NCBI GenBank assembly: GCA_945910005.1
Contig: OX246741.1
Location: forward strand, 39,528,872 to 39,592,871
Direction of reading: 5' to 3'
Length of the DNA stretch: 64,000 nucleotides
DNA from: Isoperla grammatica
Lineage: Eukaryota; Arthropoda; Insecta; Plecoptera; Perlodidae
This document shows positions 1 through 10,408 of the stretch, in pieces. The translations under genes were made by a program, and so were the position numbers. Numbering within the stretch: the first letter of the stretch is position 1; the number at the start of each line of letters is the position of its first letter. The notes below the pieces were generated by a model. The model was not told where the DNA came from, ran no database searches, and was given only the letters and a program-made list of their open reading frames with translations.

Positions 1-1229
1 AAGTGCATGCATTGTGCATGCAACCAGCGCAATTGGATTCATCCAACTGTGTTGCAAGCAGGGTTGAAGCACTTTGCAGTTGAAGTGCATGCATTGTGCA
101 TGCAACCAGCGCAATTGGATTCATCCAACTGTGTTGCAAGCAGGGTTGAAGCACTTTGCAGTTGAAGTGCATGCATTGTGCATGCAACCAGCGCAATTGG
201 ATTCATCCAACTGTTTTGCAAGCAGAGTTGAAGCACTTTGCAGTTGAAGTGCATGCATTGTGCATGCAACCAGCGCAATTGGATTCATCCAACTGTTTTG
301 CAAGCAGGGTTGAAGCACTTTGCAGTTGAAGTGCATGCATTGTGCATGCAACCAGGTCAGTTGGATTCACCCAACTGTGTTGCAAGCAGGGTTGAAGCAC
401 TTTGCAGTTGAAGTGCATGCATTGTGCATGCAACCAGCGCAATTGGATTCATCCAACTGTTTTGCAAGCAGGGTTGAAGCACTTTGCAGTTGAAGTGCAT
501 GCATTGTGCATGCAACCAGCGCAATTGGATTCATCCAACTGTGTTGCAAGCAGGGTTGAAGCACTTTGCAGTTGAAGTGCATGCATTGTGCATGCAACCA
601 GGTCAGTTGGATTCACCCAACTGTGTTGCAAGCAGGGTTGAAGCACTTTGCAGTTGAAGTGCATGCATTGTGCATGCAACCAGGTCAGTTGGATTCACCC
701 AACTGTGTTGCAAGCAGGGTTGAAGCACTTTGCAGTTGAAGTGCATGCATTGTGCATGCAACCAGCGCAATTGGATTCACCCAACTGTGTTGCAAGCAGG
801 GTTGAAGCACTTTGCAGTTGAAGTGCATGCATTGTGCATGCAACCAGCGCAATTGGATTCACCCAGCTGTGTTGCAAGCAGGGTTGAAGCATTTTGCAGT
901 TGAAGTGCATGCATTGTGCATGCAACCAGCGCAATTGGATTCACCCAACTGTGTTGCAAGCAGGGTTGAAGCACTTTGCAGTTGAAGTGCATGCATTGTG
1001 CATGCAACCAGCTCAGTTGGATTCACCCAACTGTGTTACAAGCAGGGTTGAAGCAAGTGCACGCATTGGGCATGCAACCAGCTCAGCTGGATTCACCCAA
1101 CTGTGCTAGAAGCAGGGTTGAAGCAAGTGCACGCATTGGGCATGCAACCAGCTCAGCTGGATTACCCAACTGTGTTGCAAGCAGGGTTGAAGCAAGTGCA
1201 CGCATTGGGCATGCCACCAGCTGTGCTTG
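1..1229. repeat. 82-bp tandem repeat array with diverged 69-70 bp units at its right end
   Basis: About thirteen units of exactly 82 bp run from position 1 (phase marks at 1, 83, 165, 247 and so on). They are followed by about three shorter units of 69-70 bp up to 1229. Each unit holds a TTGGAT/ATCCAA inverted pair and two TGCATGCA palindromes. Because 82 is not a multiple of three, the Cys-rich open frames seen on the minus strand cycle through all frames and are not genes. The array continues past the left window edge. It lies upstream of the CIC exon at 1653, so it is probably intronic. Confidence 0.95.
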
Positions 1230-1652
1230 TTACACGAACCTGATCATACGAAATGTCGCCTTTAACGCATGAGACACACATGCTAGGGCACCTAGTTCTT
1301 CGTCAACCTTGAACTTGAAGTTAGGGGGCAGAGGGTAGTAGCGATCTTGCACGGCTACATCAAGTTTGGAGAGTGCTTGGTGAGTGTCTCTACAAATCTA
1401 AGATCAAGACATCCACCCATTAGTCATTGCCCACAGAAGTTAATATCTTGCAATAGTAATAATAATATTGATAATTGGCATTTATTGATGTCAGTTATCG
1501 TCAACTGACATCTCTAGAAAAATGGAATACTAGTACAAGTATGGCCTTTCAGTAACCCCAGTCATTGTTGTGAATGAAACCTGGGAAAGTGAAGAACAGC
1601 AGGCAGGAGGCAGTGTCGTATGATTACGAGCCGTGACACATTGTTGTTGCAG
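1230..1652. other. Unique sequence ending in a splice acceptor
   Basis: No gene is recognised here. The stretch carries a small AATAATAAT run near 1457. It ends in the polypyrimidine-like sequence TTGTTGTTGCAG, whose AG at 1651-1652 serves as acceptor for the exon starting at 1653. It is probably intron of the gene to its right. Confidence 0.5.
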
Positions 1653-1850
1653 GCTTCTTCCCCTCCACGCAATCGACGTCTGCCTTCCAGGCGGCCCACG
1701 TCGACATCTTCCCCAGCAAGTCCAGCCTCCAGCTGAAGATCCGTGAAGTGAGGCAGAAAGTGATGGCGCAGAACCACACCCCCATGACTCCGGGCGGGGG
1801 TATTCCGAGCCCCATGGCTTCGAGCACAGACTCTGCCGCCACCACGCCAG
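1653..1850 (+). CDS. CIC: Capicua-like transcriptional repressor, penultimate coding exon (partial gene)
   Basis: This is an internal exon with acceptor TTGTTGCAG and donor CCAG|GTAGGTAAG. It is GC-rich, unlike its flanks. The exon starts with two bases of a split codon, then 65 codons, then one base of the next codon. The translation contains [19 protein letters not shown] at exon residues 19-37. From memory this matches the C1 motif near the C-terminus of Capicua, the HMG-box repressor controlled by receptor tyrosine kinase/ERK signalling. In human CIC the tumour hotspots Arg1512 and Arg1515 are spaced as the two arginines of IREVR are here. In that protein C1 works with the HMG box in DNA binding. 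A Ser/Thr/Pro/Ala-rich tail with TP and SP sites follows. Spliced to 3647 the frame stays open to a stop 27 codons later. The HMG-box exons lie outside the window. The identification rests on one motif, so it is likely but not certain. Confidence 0.62.
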
Positions 1851-2050
1851 GTAGGTAAGGTGCCAACACCCCCATGACTCCGGGCGGGGGCATTCCGAGC
1901 CCCATGGCTTCGAGCACAGACTCTGCCGCCACCACGCCAGGTAGGTAAGGTGCCGACACCCCCATGACTCCGGGCGGGGGCATTCCGAGCCCCATGGCTT
2001 GGAGCACAGACTCTGCCGCCACCACGCCAGGTAGGTGAGGTGCTGACACC
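1781..2050. repeat. 90-bp triplication spanning an exon end and its splice donor
   Basis: Three head-to-tail 90-bp units start at 1781, 1871 and 1961. Each carries the last ~70 bp of the CIC exon, the donor (GTAGGTAAG in units 1 and 2, GTAGGTGAG in unit 3) and about 20 bp of intron. The first donor (1850|1851) gives the open reading frame. Reading past it meets an in-frame TAA at 1856-1858, so use of donor 2 or 3 would truncate the protein within a few residues. Units differ at only a few positions, so the expansion looks recent. Confidence 0.92.
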
Positions 2051-2275
2051 CCCAATACTGCAATCTTGACAAGTTGAGCAATAAAAAAATAAGGCCTAGG
2101 CCTACTAATAGCCACCAAATAAGTATTTTTATTTCGTTCTCATGTAACAGTGTGACATTTCTTTTTGCTACAAAAAGAGACTATTTTTGGTTGTTGGCTC
2201 GTTAATAAACCGAATTCGAATGACATTATTTCAACTTAAATCGAGACACTCATACTAGACGCGGGGGCGCAGAAT

Positions 2276-3321
2276 GTCAACCTGCAGAAACTCATCTACA
2301 CGGAAGTAAAAGGAAGCCGCTATCTATCGCTGGTGCAGAAACTCGAACAGTAGGCGCGATACCTTTGGCGGTAAAGGCGATAAGATAACGTGCTATCAGT
2401 ACACGGGTTAGGGGGTCATCCACTGGACCCCTATTCTGTAATTTCCCGATATGGATCCGTGCCGATTCCAAAGCGTGTATATTAGTCGTTCCCATAGCGG
2501 GTTTGGAGAGAAAAAAAAAAATAGCGATTCTATAGCGTAGTCCGATATGGGTAGGCCGATATGGGACTGCCGTGCCGTGCCGAGCCGAGCACATCACCCA
2601 GAGAAGGACTGCCGAAGTCGTAACCAATCAGAAACTCAGCTCTTCCGAGTGCTTCGCAGTTTGCACAAGTCATGTTGATTGTCTTTTGTTTTTGTTTATA
2701 ACCTCAAAATGCCATCGACCGAAAACGTTGTTCAGTGTTGTTTTAAAACATACTAGGCCTAGCATTCTGCTGCCACTATGTGTACATAATGAGTAGGGCT
2801 AACGCTGTGAAGGTCTAGGCCTAGACATATGACCTTTAGGGGCCTAGACCTGCATTGAATATTAATTTAAAGCCAAGTCAGTAAATATGTGTATAGTTTG
2901 ACATAACCTCAACAAAATAATATTCAATACAGTAAATTATAGAAAAGAATTTCAACTTACGACGTACAATATTTCTTCATTAGAATCTAAATCGTCTCCT
3001 AGTTTTCGCTGAAAACAAATGTTAATAAGCTAAAAACAACGTTTAATAGGCATATCGGCCTAGAAAGAGGTGCCGAATCCGTATCTGGATTTACGCTTCC
3101 ATTCCGGGTTTAATTTGGCGGTATCGGGCATAAAATAGTTACATAATCGCTCTCGCCCGCTTTGGACCCATAGCGGCCCGAATCGGTATCGGGAGTTTCA
3201 TAAAACAGTTACCGAATAGGGGTCATGTTGGGTTATACCTTTGGCGGTAAAGGCGATAAGATAACGCGCTATCAATACACCGGTTAGGGGGTTATCTACT
3301 GTCGAGTTTCTGCAGGTCGAC
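2276..3321. mobile_element. Composite inverted/direct-repeat element, about 1.05 kb
   Basis: The outer ends are inverted: CTGCAGAAACTC on the left (2282-2293) and GAGTTTCTGCAG on the right (3304-3315). Inside are two directly repeated blocks of about 75 bp beginning ACCTTTGGCGGTAAAGG (near 2360 and 3237). Inside those, a second inverted pair starts with GACCCCTATTC (2419 and its complement near 3225). No coding capacity is seen. It is best read as one or two non-autonomous DNA elements nested in each other. The superfamily is not assignable by eye. Confidence 0.6.
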
Positions 3322-3646
3322 TTTACGGGTACCCACTAGACGCTATTGCATCAAGCTGGCACACTGAAACTCGCGAGAATGGTGCAATCAGTGTCGATAA
3401 AGAAGTTCTCCCGAGCAGGGGAAACTTCTTCGTTGACTGCTACAATCTAACGGGCGTTTTGCCAACTGTTTCCTTACCAACTGAATAGGCGGGAATTTCA
3501 AGTTCCCAACTTTTGATACAATCTCGATGTTTTCGAGAAAACAAAACGAGAAGGGGAAATTGATATCTCGATCCCGAGATTTTGCACACCCCTAATTAAT
3601 ATTTTATGCAAACTTGGTAATAATTGTGTTCTCTGGTTTGTTCCAG

Positions 3647-3729
3647 GGTCGTCAACCATGCCCCACCCAGTGTGCATGGTAACCACGGCAAACAGCGCGG
3701 TCTCCATCCCAGCCTCTTCCAGCAGCTAG
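3647..3729 (+). CDS. CIC: Capicua-like repressor, terminal coding exon with stop codon
   Basis: The acceptor TTTGTTCCAG ends at 3646. Joined to the last base of the exon at 1850, the frame reads Gly, then 26 codons of a Ser/Thr/Ala/Val-rich tail ending in Ser-Ser-Ser-Ser, then TAG at 3727-3729. The frame match across the intron and the matching composition are the evidence that the exons belong together. The tail after the C1 motif is then about 54 residues, shorter than the roughly 90 I recall for human CIC. The intron (1851-3646) holds the decoy donors and the composite element at 2276-3321. An unannotated intermediate exon cannot be excluded. Confidence 0.55.
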
Positions 3730-4756
3730 CCACCACACCACAGCCTAAACGGGACCAATATCAAGCGCTAGACAGTACGTCCCACCAAGAAACTTTGTGC
3801 CTATGGTTATCTCGTTTCTAGATAGGGAGCAATACATCGCCGCACTTGTGCACTCAACCTGGATACAGGTTTTTATCCTGTGATAGTTTGGATGTTGTTT
3901 TAAGGAGTTTTTTTTTTAATTATTATTATTATTTTTAAGTTAATGACAATGTACTAGGAAGGTTTACTGTAGTGAAGCATGAGAAGAAAACAACTTGTGG
4001 GTACAGCAATCCATTGGGCAATGTGAATGATGTTTGAATCTGCGGTGAAGTTAAATATCACTGCCCACTTGTTGTTATTCTGTGTCTCGATTTCAGCTTA
4101 TCTACTAGTAGCAATATATAGTAGGGGTGTCAAGATATAAGGCTGTTCTGCCTGCCAGCAATATATTATAATGATCTTGTTTATTTAATGCAAAATGGAT
4201 GTCGACAAGTGGTAAAACACCCAGGCATTGAGCACTAACTGGTTAAAAGCTTTACTGGTGGTTACTAGTAACTGCAATCATGTCCGTCATGAAAAACCAA
4301 TTGCCAGCAATGCCACCGATCTCATTTTTGGTCATTTGTCTATGTGTATTTTTTTTTAAAATTTATTTTGGCAAGGTCTCTCCACCCCCTACGTTACTAA
4401 ATGAGGTTTAAAGACAACAATGAGGTCACTTTGCCTTGGTGGACTGGTGACGGTAAAAGATTTTGTTAAAAGTTATCGCACGATGTCCATTACCTAGCAA
4501 GGGGGTTGATGTGCTAGGATTGTGAACTATGCAGCTCTGGACCACTGTCGGTAATTTGTGTACCAGTGTGTTTGTGATTATATTCCGTGTATGGGAGAGC
4601 ATTTGGTGAATTCTGGTACTTTGGTCTGCAGTAGGCTCTCATTCCATTTTTAATGGGAATGGGTAGGTAGGCCTAGCTAGCGTTTGAATTAAAACGCGAT
4701 ATTACGTTTTTCAATTATATCCCGAAAAATGCTACATCAAATTAAAGTGATTGCCG
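3730..4756 (+). other. Probable 3' UTR and downstream sequence
   Basis: No coding sequence is recognised. The stretch directly follows the stop at 3729 and is AT-rich, with ATTATTATTATT near 3920. No clear AATAAA followed by a GT-rich element could be pinned down, so the transcript end is not located. Confidence 0.35.
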
Positions 4757-4765
4757 ACGAAGCTG

Positions 4766-4886
4766 TCGTGAGCACTACAGACGTATGTGTTCAATATTTC
4801 TGTTATTGTTACTATGTAACAAAACAAAACAACCGATTACAATATTAAAAATACCATAGTTAATATTAGGTAAGTCTGTAGTGCTT
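4766..4886. mobile_element. 121-bp fold-back element with 9-bp flanking duplication
   Basis: The arms GAGCACTACAGACGTA (left) and its complement TAAGTCTGTAGTGCTTAC (right) pair over about 18 bp. ACGAAGCTG flanks the element on both sides (4757-4765 and 4887-4895), a perfect 9-bp direct repeat. A 9-bp duplication would suit a MULE-type miniature element. Confidence 0.7.
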
Positions 4887-5093
4887 ACGAAGCTGCAGGG
4901 TGTAACATTCGCGGGATATGAGTAACGTACGGTAATTTGTAACGTACAGTAATTTTGTGCGGTTTTAATACTAAGAGTATCGCTCCGCCTTAATTTATTA
5001 TACAGTTGTACTACAATTCTGCTGCATTCAGTAACATTAAACCCTTACATCAATAGCTTATCAACACAAGAATATTATGAATATATTGATATA

Positions 5094-5642
5094 CCGTATT
5101 GACCCGAATGTAATACGGCCTCGAATATAATACGAGTGTGGATTTTGGAGCAGCCAGTGGGGAAAATATCATATGTCTCGAATATAATACAATCGTGTAA
5201 AACAACAATATAGCACGTCAGCTACTGCCGCCTTGCCGGCGCTGCGAGCCAGATGGCCAGCGCCCGTGAGGTAGGCAGCCCCGCGCCACAGTAAACCTGT
5301 TACGAACGCTCGATTGGGGCCGCCTAGCACACATGGAACGATGTCCGCCCCGCCTGAGCTCGTGCTAGCAGTCTCGCACAGAACACGACAACGCATTCTA
5401 GCGGAGACATTGCGCAGCGGAGCGCTGGAGTGGTGTATAAACTCTCCGGTAGAGTGCGATAGGCACGAGCACTCGCCACGGAGCCGTGATTCGTCGATCT
5501 GCGATAGTGTGCATGTATACGCGCGCGGTAAATTTGAATTCACGCTTCGAAAACCTTAGACCGCGAATATAATACGAACGAATACGATTTTAGATTATTT
5601 TTTTAGGGAAAAAAACCTCGTATTATATTCGGGTCAATATGG
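5094..5642. mobile_element. Tc1/pogo-type non-autonomous element (TA duplication)
   Basis: The terminal inverted repeats read CCGTATTGACCCGAATGTAA at the left and CCATATTGACCCGAATATAA at the right (complement), with TA flanking both ends (5092-5093, 5643-5644). CGAATATAATAC recurs subterminally. The GC-rich interior holds short open frames on both strands that overlap each other and have no recognisable domain. Confidence 0.78.
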
Positions 5643-5752
5643 TAATAGGTTTTCTTTGTTTTGCTTGTGCACTAAGCAATAACTAAAATAGTAGGCCCAA
5701 TAACTAATAACCAGTACTTGTGATTGTGTTAAGAGTGCCTAACGGCTTTGGA

Positions 5753-5976
5753 TATTTAGCAGTGGGGGTGCATAGGAAGGAAACCAACATCTACCTTGTT
5801 GCTGACGACCTTCGGAGTTGATAGACACATAAAAAACATAGAAAGACTAGACAGTAACATCGTAACTACGTTACTGTCTAGTCTTTCTATGTTTTTTATG
5901 TGTCTACCAACTCCGAAGGTCGTCAGCAACAAGGTAAGCTGTTGGTTTCCTTCCTATCCACCCCCACTGCTAAATA
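5753..5976. repeat. Long near-perfect hairpin (106-bp arms, 11-nt loop)
   Basis: Arms 5753-5858 and 5870-5976 are near-complete complements around the loop at 5859-5869. The only evident mismatches are near the outer third (for example CATCTAC versus TAAGCTG). AATAACCAGTACTTG occurs just outside both arms (from about 5706 and from 5976). A transcript through here would form a duplex of more than 80 bp. It is most likely a fold-back transposon. Confidence 0.93.
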
Positions 5977-8900
5977 ATAACCAGTACTTGTAATTTGGGT
6001 ATTTTTGGTGTATTGTCACATTGCGATAGGTCCGTATCCCAAGTGAACCAATTTAAAAGAAAATACCGTAGCAATAAACAAATTCAATTTAATTTTGCTA
6101 TTAGGTGTTCATCAATATAATGTGCACATCTTCCATATATTAGCAGCAGCTAAGGAGCAAGTAGATGGTCAAAAATGGAGTTTCTTCTTACCATTGGAGT
6201 TTACCGTAATTTATAGTAAATGTAGTTAAATGCCCTTTACTTAATTTGTCTGCTTGATTGGTCGTATTTCCAGCCAACATTCTTCCCCGTGGCATCGTGG
6301 CGCAGATGTAGGCCTATGTATTATGGTTTGGTTACAATAGGGTTAATGTTATTTTTATTTCAAATGTTAGAATCCAAATTGGGGTTCTTAATGTCCCTTG
6401 AAATTTGAATTAAATGGGAAGTACAGAACTTAAAGTATTTTCTGCCTTGCTACAAATTTACAAGCAATCCAAAGCATCACCCTACATTATGATAACTACG
6501 TATTAAGCAAGTAAAACATGTATCTAGCAGTTCCCAAATGCTCACCACATGTCATATGGTAGGCCCTAGTAGGTCTATGTACATAGTGTGCATGGTAATT
6601 AATTATAAACAAGCTACATGCAAATTTGTGATAGTGGTGGCCCACGTTTATTAAGCTGGACAACTCCGTCTTTGATTTCGAACACAATGATGAATACGTT
6701 CGTATCCATACCCATTTATCAAAAGTCGAAACACATTTGTAGGTGCCAAGATTGCTGTTATTGCAAGTTTCGAAGCTATGATATTAGGATCTAGGAATAA
6801 GGAATTAACAAGAGTTTCCACTTTCCAGTATAAAAATATGTAGAAACATGCTGGAACTCCTTTCGAATGCATTTGATGCCAGGCATTTGCATCACATAAG
6901 TCTAGCTTTCAATCGGTTATTCACTGATAACTGTTCGTTTGAAATCAATAGAAAATACATAATTGTAGGGTATTATTGTGACGGGATTCTCAGCAATGGG
7001 AAGACATGTTCATCAAAACTTCTGTACAGTAGCTTTATGTTTTGTTCATTGTATAAAGCCGACCTGCAGAATGTCGCTGCCTAAACGTGACTTTGTGGTC
7101 CTTTATCGCAGTTATTACATCACGTCGTGAAAACTGTTGATGTCGCTCAATGTTTTGTAACCACTATTGGCAACTTCGTCACAAGACTGAGTATGGGGGA
7201 AATGGGGAGCGGTGTTGACAATATTAATATTAAATTAACCCTGATGCACCATCAATATTGCTCACACGGCGCAATGTAATTACGAGAAAGATTAGGGGTA
7301 GAACTGGAATCATATTCTCACAGGAGGTTTATTTCGTAATGCCATCAAAGCAAAATCAAACTAACATGGGGAAGAAATAATTTTTTGTGGTTTTATGCTC
7401 TTTGAAAAGCATTTAAAGGATGCATTGTATTCAACAGCTGGGCATAAACGTAATTTGCACAGAGGTTGGGCATTTCTTTGATGGCCATCCCCAAAATCAC
7501 AACTTTTGGGATATTTTTTTAAGGTTTAAATGATCTGATTTTCATTTAAAAGAACTGAGCACACTGATATTGAGGTGCAGTATTTTATTATCTTTTAAAT
7601 ATGCTTTCAGAATGCAAAGCATAATATTCTTCCTTCTTTAATTTTTTTTTAATGGTGGCCACAGGGATTAGAGTATGTACCTGAATGACATTAGCCTATA
7701 TCAAAATTTAAAAAATTCAATATACTTACAAACTATTTAATACCAGTAGTAATAATAATATATGTACGGGTGTATTTGAGTATGGTAGGCCAAGGTCCTT
7801 GTCTTTTTTTGGTACCTGACATCTAGGGTTGAACAAGACACCCCCAAATGGTTCACCATGTAAACTAAGTGATGTTTGATTACGTACGTATTCGTTTTAA
7901 GTTTTAAATTGAGTATCCGTTACCTAGATCGTTATTGATTTGAGCGTTTTGTTTTTTCAAAGATGTGGTTATATGTTGTTTGTCTCTTCTTCGACTTAGC
8001 TCGTATTTGATGTGTACTAGTAAGTCGTATTGTATATTACCACACGGTAACATTTTGTAATGCACATATATTAATACCGTACGTACGTTGTAAACTTTTG
8101 ATAGATAAAAATAATAGAACTAGAACAGTTGCATAACTGTGTAGGTGCTACAGTTGTCATTTCATATCTTAAGTTATCCTTGCAATAAAATGCAAGCATG
8201 TACTAGCACACAAATATAGTATAATTTCTTTTGAATTTAGTAACCATTAATATTTTATATATTTACATTGTTATCTTATATAAATATATTATATATATAG
8301 AGAGAGAGAGAAGAAATGAATTATATATATTGTCTCAAGCTGTTGTAATATTTGAGTGTGGATTCCGAGTTGTTTGTAGATATTTACTTCAGCCTATAGC
8401 TGCAATGTCTTTATTGTACTCCCATGCATCAATGTTAATGTTCATATTGTATTGTATGTTCATTTTATATATATAAACAAATTGTAAATACGTTTTTAAA
8501 ACAATTTTAACGATCTGGATTGATAAGGTGGAGCAGTGCAATGTGGCAAAGTATTTTATCATAAGAAGTGATGGGAAATTGTTTAGAAAGAAAGTGCAAT
8601 TTGTGTCTTTTGTGTGTAAAGTAAGTTGCCAGCGAAGGCAAATTAAATTGGGACAAATGGATTCATTCCGAGTATAGTTTAATACAATTTTACAGCAATT
8701 GTTAACTATCAAATGGTCAAATTTCATGCAAAAACATTTTATGACTCATTCATCAATAATATGTAGTAATAATTCCTCATGCATGCAATTTATTATCAAC
8801 TTGTTGGCTTTTAGTTTTTAAATGTTAATAGAAATTGTTACTCCAGTGAAATGTGCATGTTAGTGAAGGTAGGCCTAGCCTAATGATCTGCAACAGTTAA

Positions 8901-9113
8901 TTGGCTCTGTGAATCCTTTATCTCGAGTGCTTCTGCTGTCATCTGTACTGCAGAGTTTCTAAATGCAATTGACTTTTGACACAAGATTGTACGTATGGTA
9001 GCGTACATTCATTGCTACTACCCGAAGACAATCATGGGAAATGTTTTATGAATACAATGCAATGAATGAAACCAGTTTTAATGAAATGTTAAAAGAGCAC
9101 ACTATGTATTTAC
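5977..9113. other. Long AT-rich stretch without a recognised gene
   Basis: Both strands were read and no convincing coding sequence was found. Contents are AT-rich unique DNA, a small AT/AG run at 8280-8315 (TATATATAGAGAGAGAGA) and several TTTTTTTT runs. A 35-codon stretch at 6641-6740 is open on the + strand but lacks splice signals or homology that I can see. Confidence 0.5.
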
Positions 9114-9119
9114 TTTATT
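9114..9119 (-). terminator. AATAAA polyadenylation signal for DMAC2
   Basis: TTTATT on the + strand reads AATAAA on the minus strand only 7 nt beyond the DMAC2 stop codon at 9126-9128. That implies a very short 3' UTR if it is used. No other AATAAA lies closer. Confidence 0.5.
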
Positions 9120-9125
9120 TCAAAT

Positions 9126-9992
9126 TTATCCATTTACATCCCGTTCCTTTTCCGCTGTCTGTAAACTATAAGTAACTCCTTCAATACTGAGATTAGGACT
9201 TACATCTTCTAGTAGTAAGCAAGCCAGCTCAAAACTCTTGGAATTGACAATATTATTTAATTTGAGTGTTTTGAGCTTGCTCAGGCGATACATGGCCGAC
9301 AATGATCGATGCGTTACTTGATGGCAGTCGCTGAGATCAAGATATTCCAATGTAGACTGGTACTCGCCGCTAATTCGATCAATGCACCAGTCGTCTATGT
9401 GCCGACAACCACTCACGTTCAACGATCGTAACTTCTGAAGATTAGTCATATTCTGAAAACCTTCATAATAGATATCCATATTTGAAAGATCAATACTCTC
9501 GATTACGAATTCCGGCATGTAATTTGAAGGTAGTTTATATTCTCCATCAGCGTCTTGTTCTACCCACTTATCTTGACCTAAGAACTTGACTGATCCTCCA
9601 CGGTGTACGATGAAGTGGGCTGCTGCAAGGTCACTACCCAATATTTCATGGCGCTGTTCTATATATCTTTGTTGATAGATTTCGTTCTCGCGTTTCTTGC
9701 GCCGCCACCAACTACGTATTTTGGATGGTCTAAAATCAATTGGACTTTGAAGGAATCTGAGGACATCTGGACTTGTACCCTTTTTGGGTGCAAATAAACT
9801 GAACGCGCTGTACCATTCACCTTCACGCTGAATCCAAGGGACTCTCCCTACCTGATATTCTTTCTTTGATTTGTCTTGATCAGTGCAGAACCCAAAACTT
9901 GTGTGTGTGTTGTTAAATCCAGTTAGGCCTACCAAAGGCCGAAAATATGAGGTCTTGTGAGAACACAATGAACGTATGAATTTAAGATTCAT
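9126..9992 (-). CDS. DMAC2: Distal membrane-arm assembly complex protein 2 (ATP synthase subunit s-like)
   Basis: This is a single uninterrupted 288-codon frame from ATG (9990-9992) to TAA (9126-9128). The N-terminus is rich in Arg/Lys/Ser and poor in acidic residues up to about residue 37, as in a mitochondrial presequence. After a basic linker (WWRRKK near 95-100) come hallmarks I recall from DMAC2: RGGSVKF (131-137), MDIYYEGF (162-169) and GCRHIDDWC (185-193). Leucine-rich repeats follow (about 178-197, 205-224, 230-238). DMAC2 helps assemble the distal membrane arm of respiratory complex I in the mitochondrial inner membrane. The closely related DMAC2L fits less well because GG-VKF and DDWC match DMAC2. 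The human protein is about 257 residues, so length is compatible. The vertebrate gene has introns and this copy has none. It could be an intron-poor functional gene or an intact retrocopy. No poly(A) tract or target duplication is obvious. Confidence 0.87.
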   Translation of the reverse strand: MNLKFIRSLCSHKTSYFRPLVGLTGFNNTHTSFGFCTDQDKSKKEYQVGRVPWIQREGEWYSAFSLFAPKKGTSPDVLRFLQSPIDFRPSKIRSWWRRKKRENEIYQQRYIEQRHEILGSDLAAAHFIVHRGGSVKFLGQDKWVEQDADGEYKLPSNYMPEFVIESIDLSNMDIYYEGFQNMTNLQKLRSLNVSGCRHIDDWCIDRISGEYQSTLEYLDLSDCHQVTHRSLSAMYRLSKLKTLKLNNIVNSKSFELACLLLEDVSPNLSIEGVTYSLQTAEKERDVNG

Positions 9993-10152
9993 ACTTGAAA
10001 TATGGAAAGACGATTTGAACGTGATGCTTTACATTTGCCGTCAATTACCGAGTTAAGTACAGAGAGAGCAAAGTATTAAGCCTAGAACGCGGACACTTCA
10101 AATTTAACCCCACTTTCGCTCATCTTAAACAGAACAGCCATTAATGGAACAT

Positions 10153-10208
10153 CCACAGCCTTCTCGACGGGTCAATCCTCATTGAACCGACGTTCGAGAA
10201 GGCTGTGG
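10153..10208. repeat. 56-bp hairpin upstream of DMAC2
   Basis: CCACAGCCTTCTCGA (10153-10167) pairs perfectly with TCGAGAAGGCTGTGG (10194-10208). Within the loop GGTCAAT and ATTGAACC pair again. It lies about 160 bp upstream of the DMAC2 start and could be part of the promoter or 5' UTR, or a tiny fold-back element. Confidence 0.75.
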
Positions 10209-10214
10209 GAACAA

Positions 10215-10408
10215 GCTCACCCAGAATAAGAAAACGCTTTTTGTCTACACCCTACACTAGCTTTACACTGACCTACTTACGTTTTGAGGTTATGGTGTGC
10301 ATGCTCACATTATTTCCGTATATAGTCCAAAAGAATCCTAATATACATCTACTAATAAATTTAAATGCATTAATTTATTATGTAAGTGCTGCGGTTTTAC
10401 CATCGGTG
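10215..10408 (+). repeat. Left arm of a ~195-bp inverted repeat flanking the LINE remnant
   Basis: CACCCAGAATAAGAAAACGC and the following ~190 bp reappear as the reverse complement at 12985-13165, about 90% alike. The similarity ends at TCGGTGGAA on both sides. In the right arm the sequence continues straight into the reverse-transcriptase frame, so this arm is an inverted copy of the region just upstream of that frame. Confidence 0.85.

Noticed and set aside
39..1007. Cys-rich open frames of 76-79 codons in the 82-bp array
   Set aside because: The unit is not a multiple of three, so every frame is visited and the same peptide reappears by rotation. No start context or splice signals.
1530..2118. 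Minus-strand frames of 164-183 codons over the CIC exon
   Set aside because: They are the antisense of the + exon and its 90-bp triplication (90 bp keeps frames open). The + strand has the splice sites and the recognisable motif.
5169..5559. Overlapping GC-rich frames of 81 and 124 codons on opposite strands
   Set aside because: They lie entirely within the TA-flanked transposon at 5094-5642 and show no domain.
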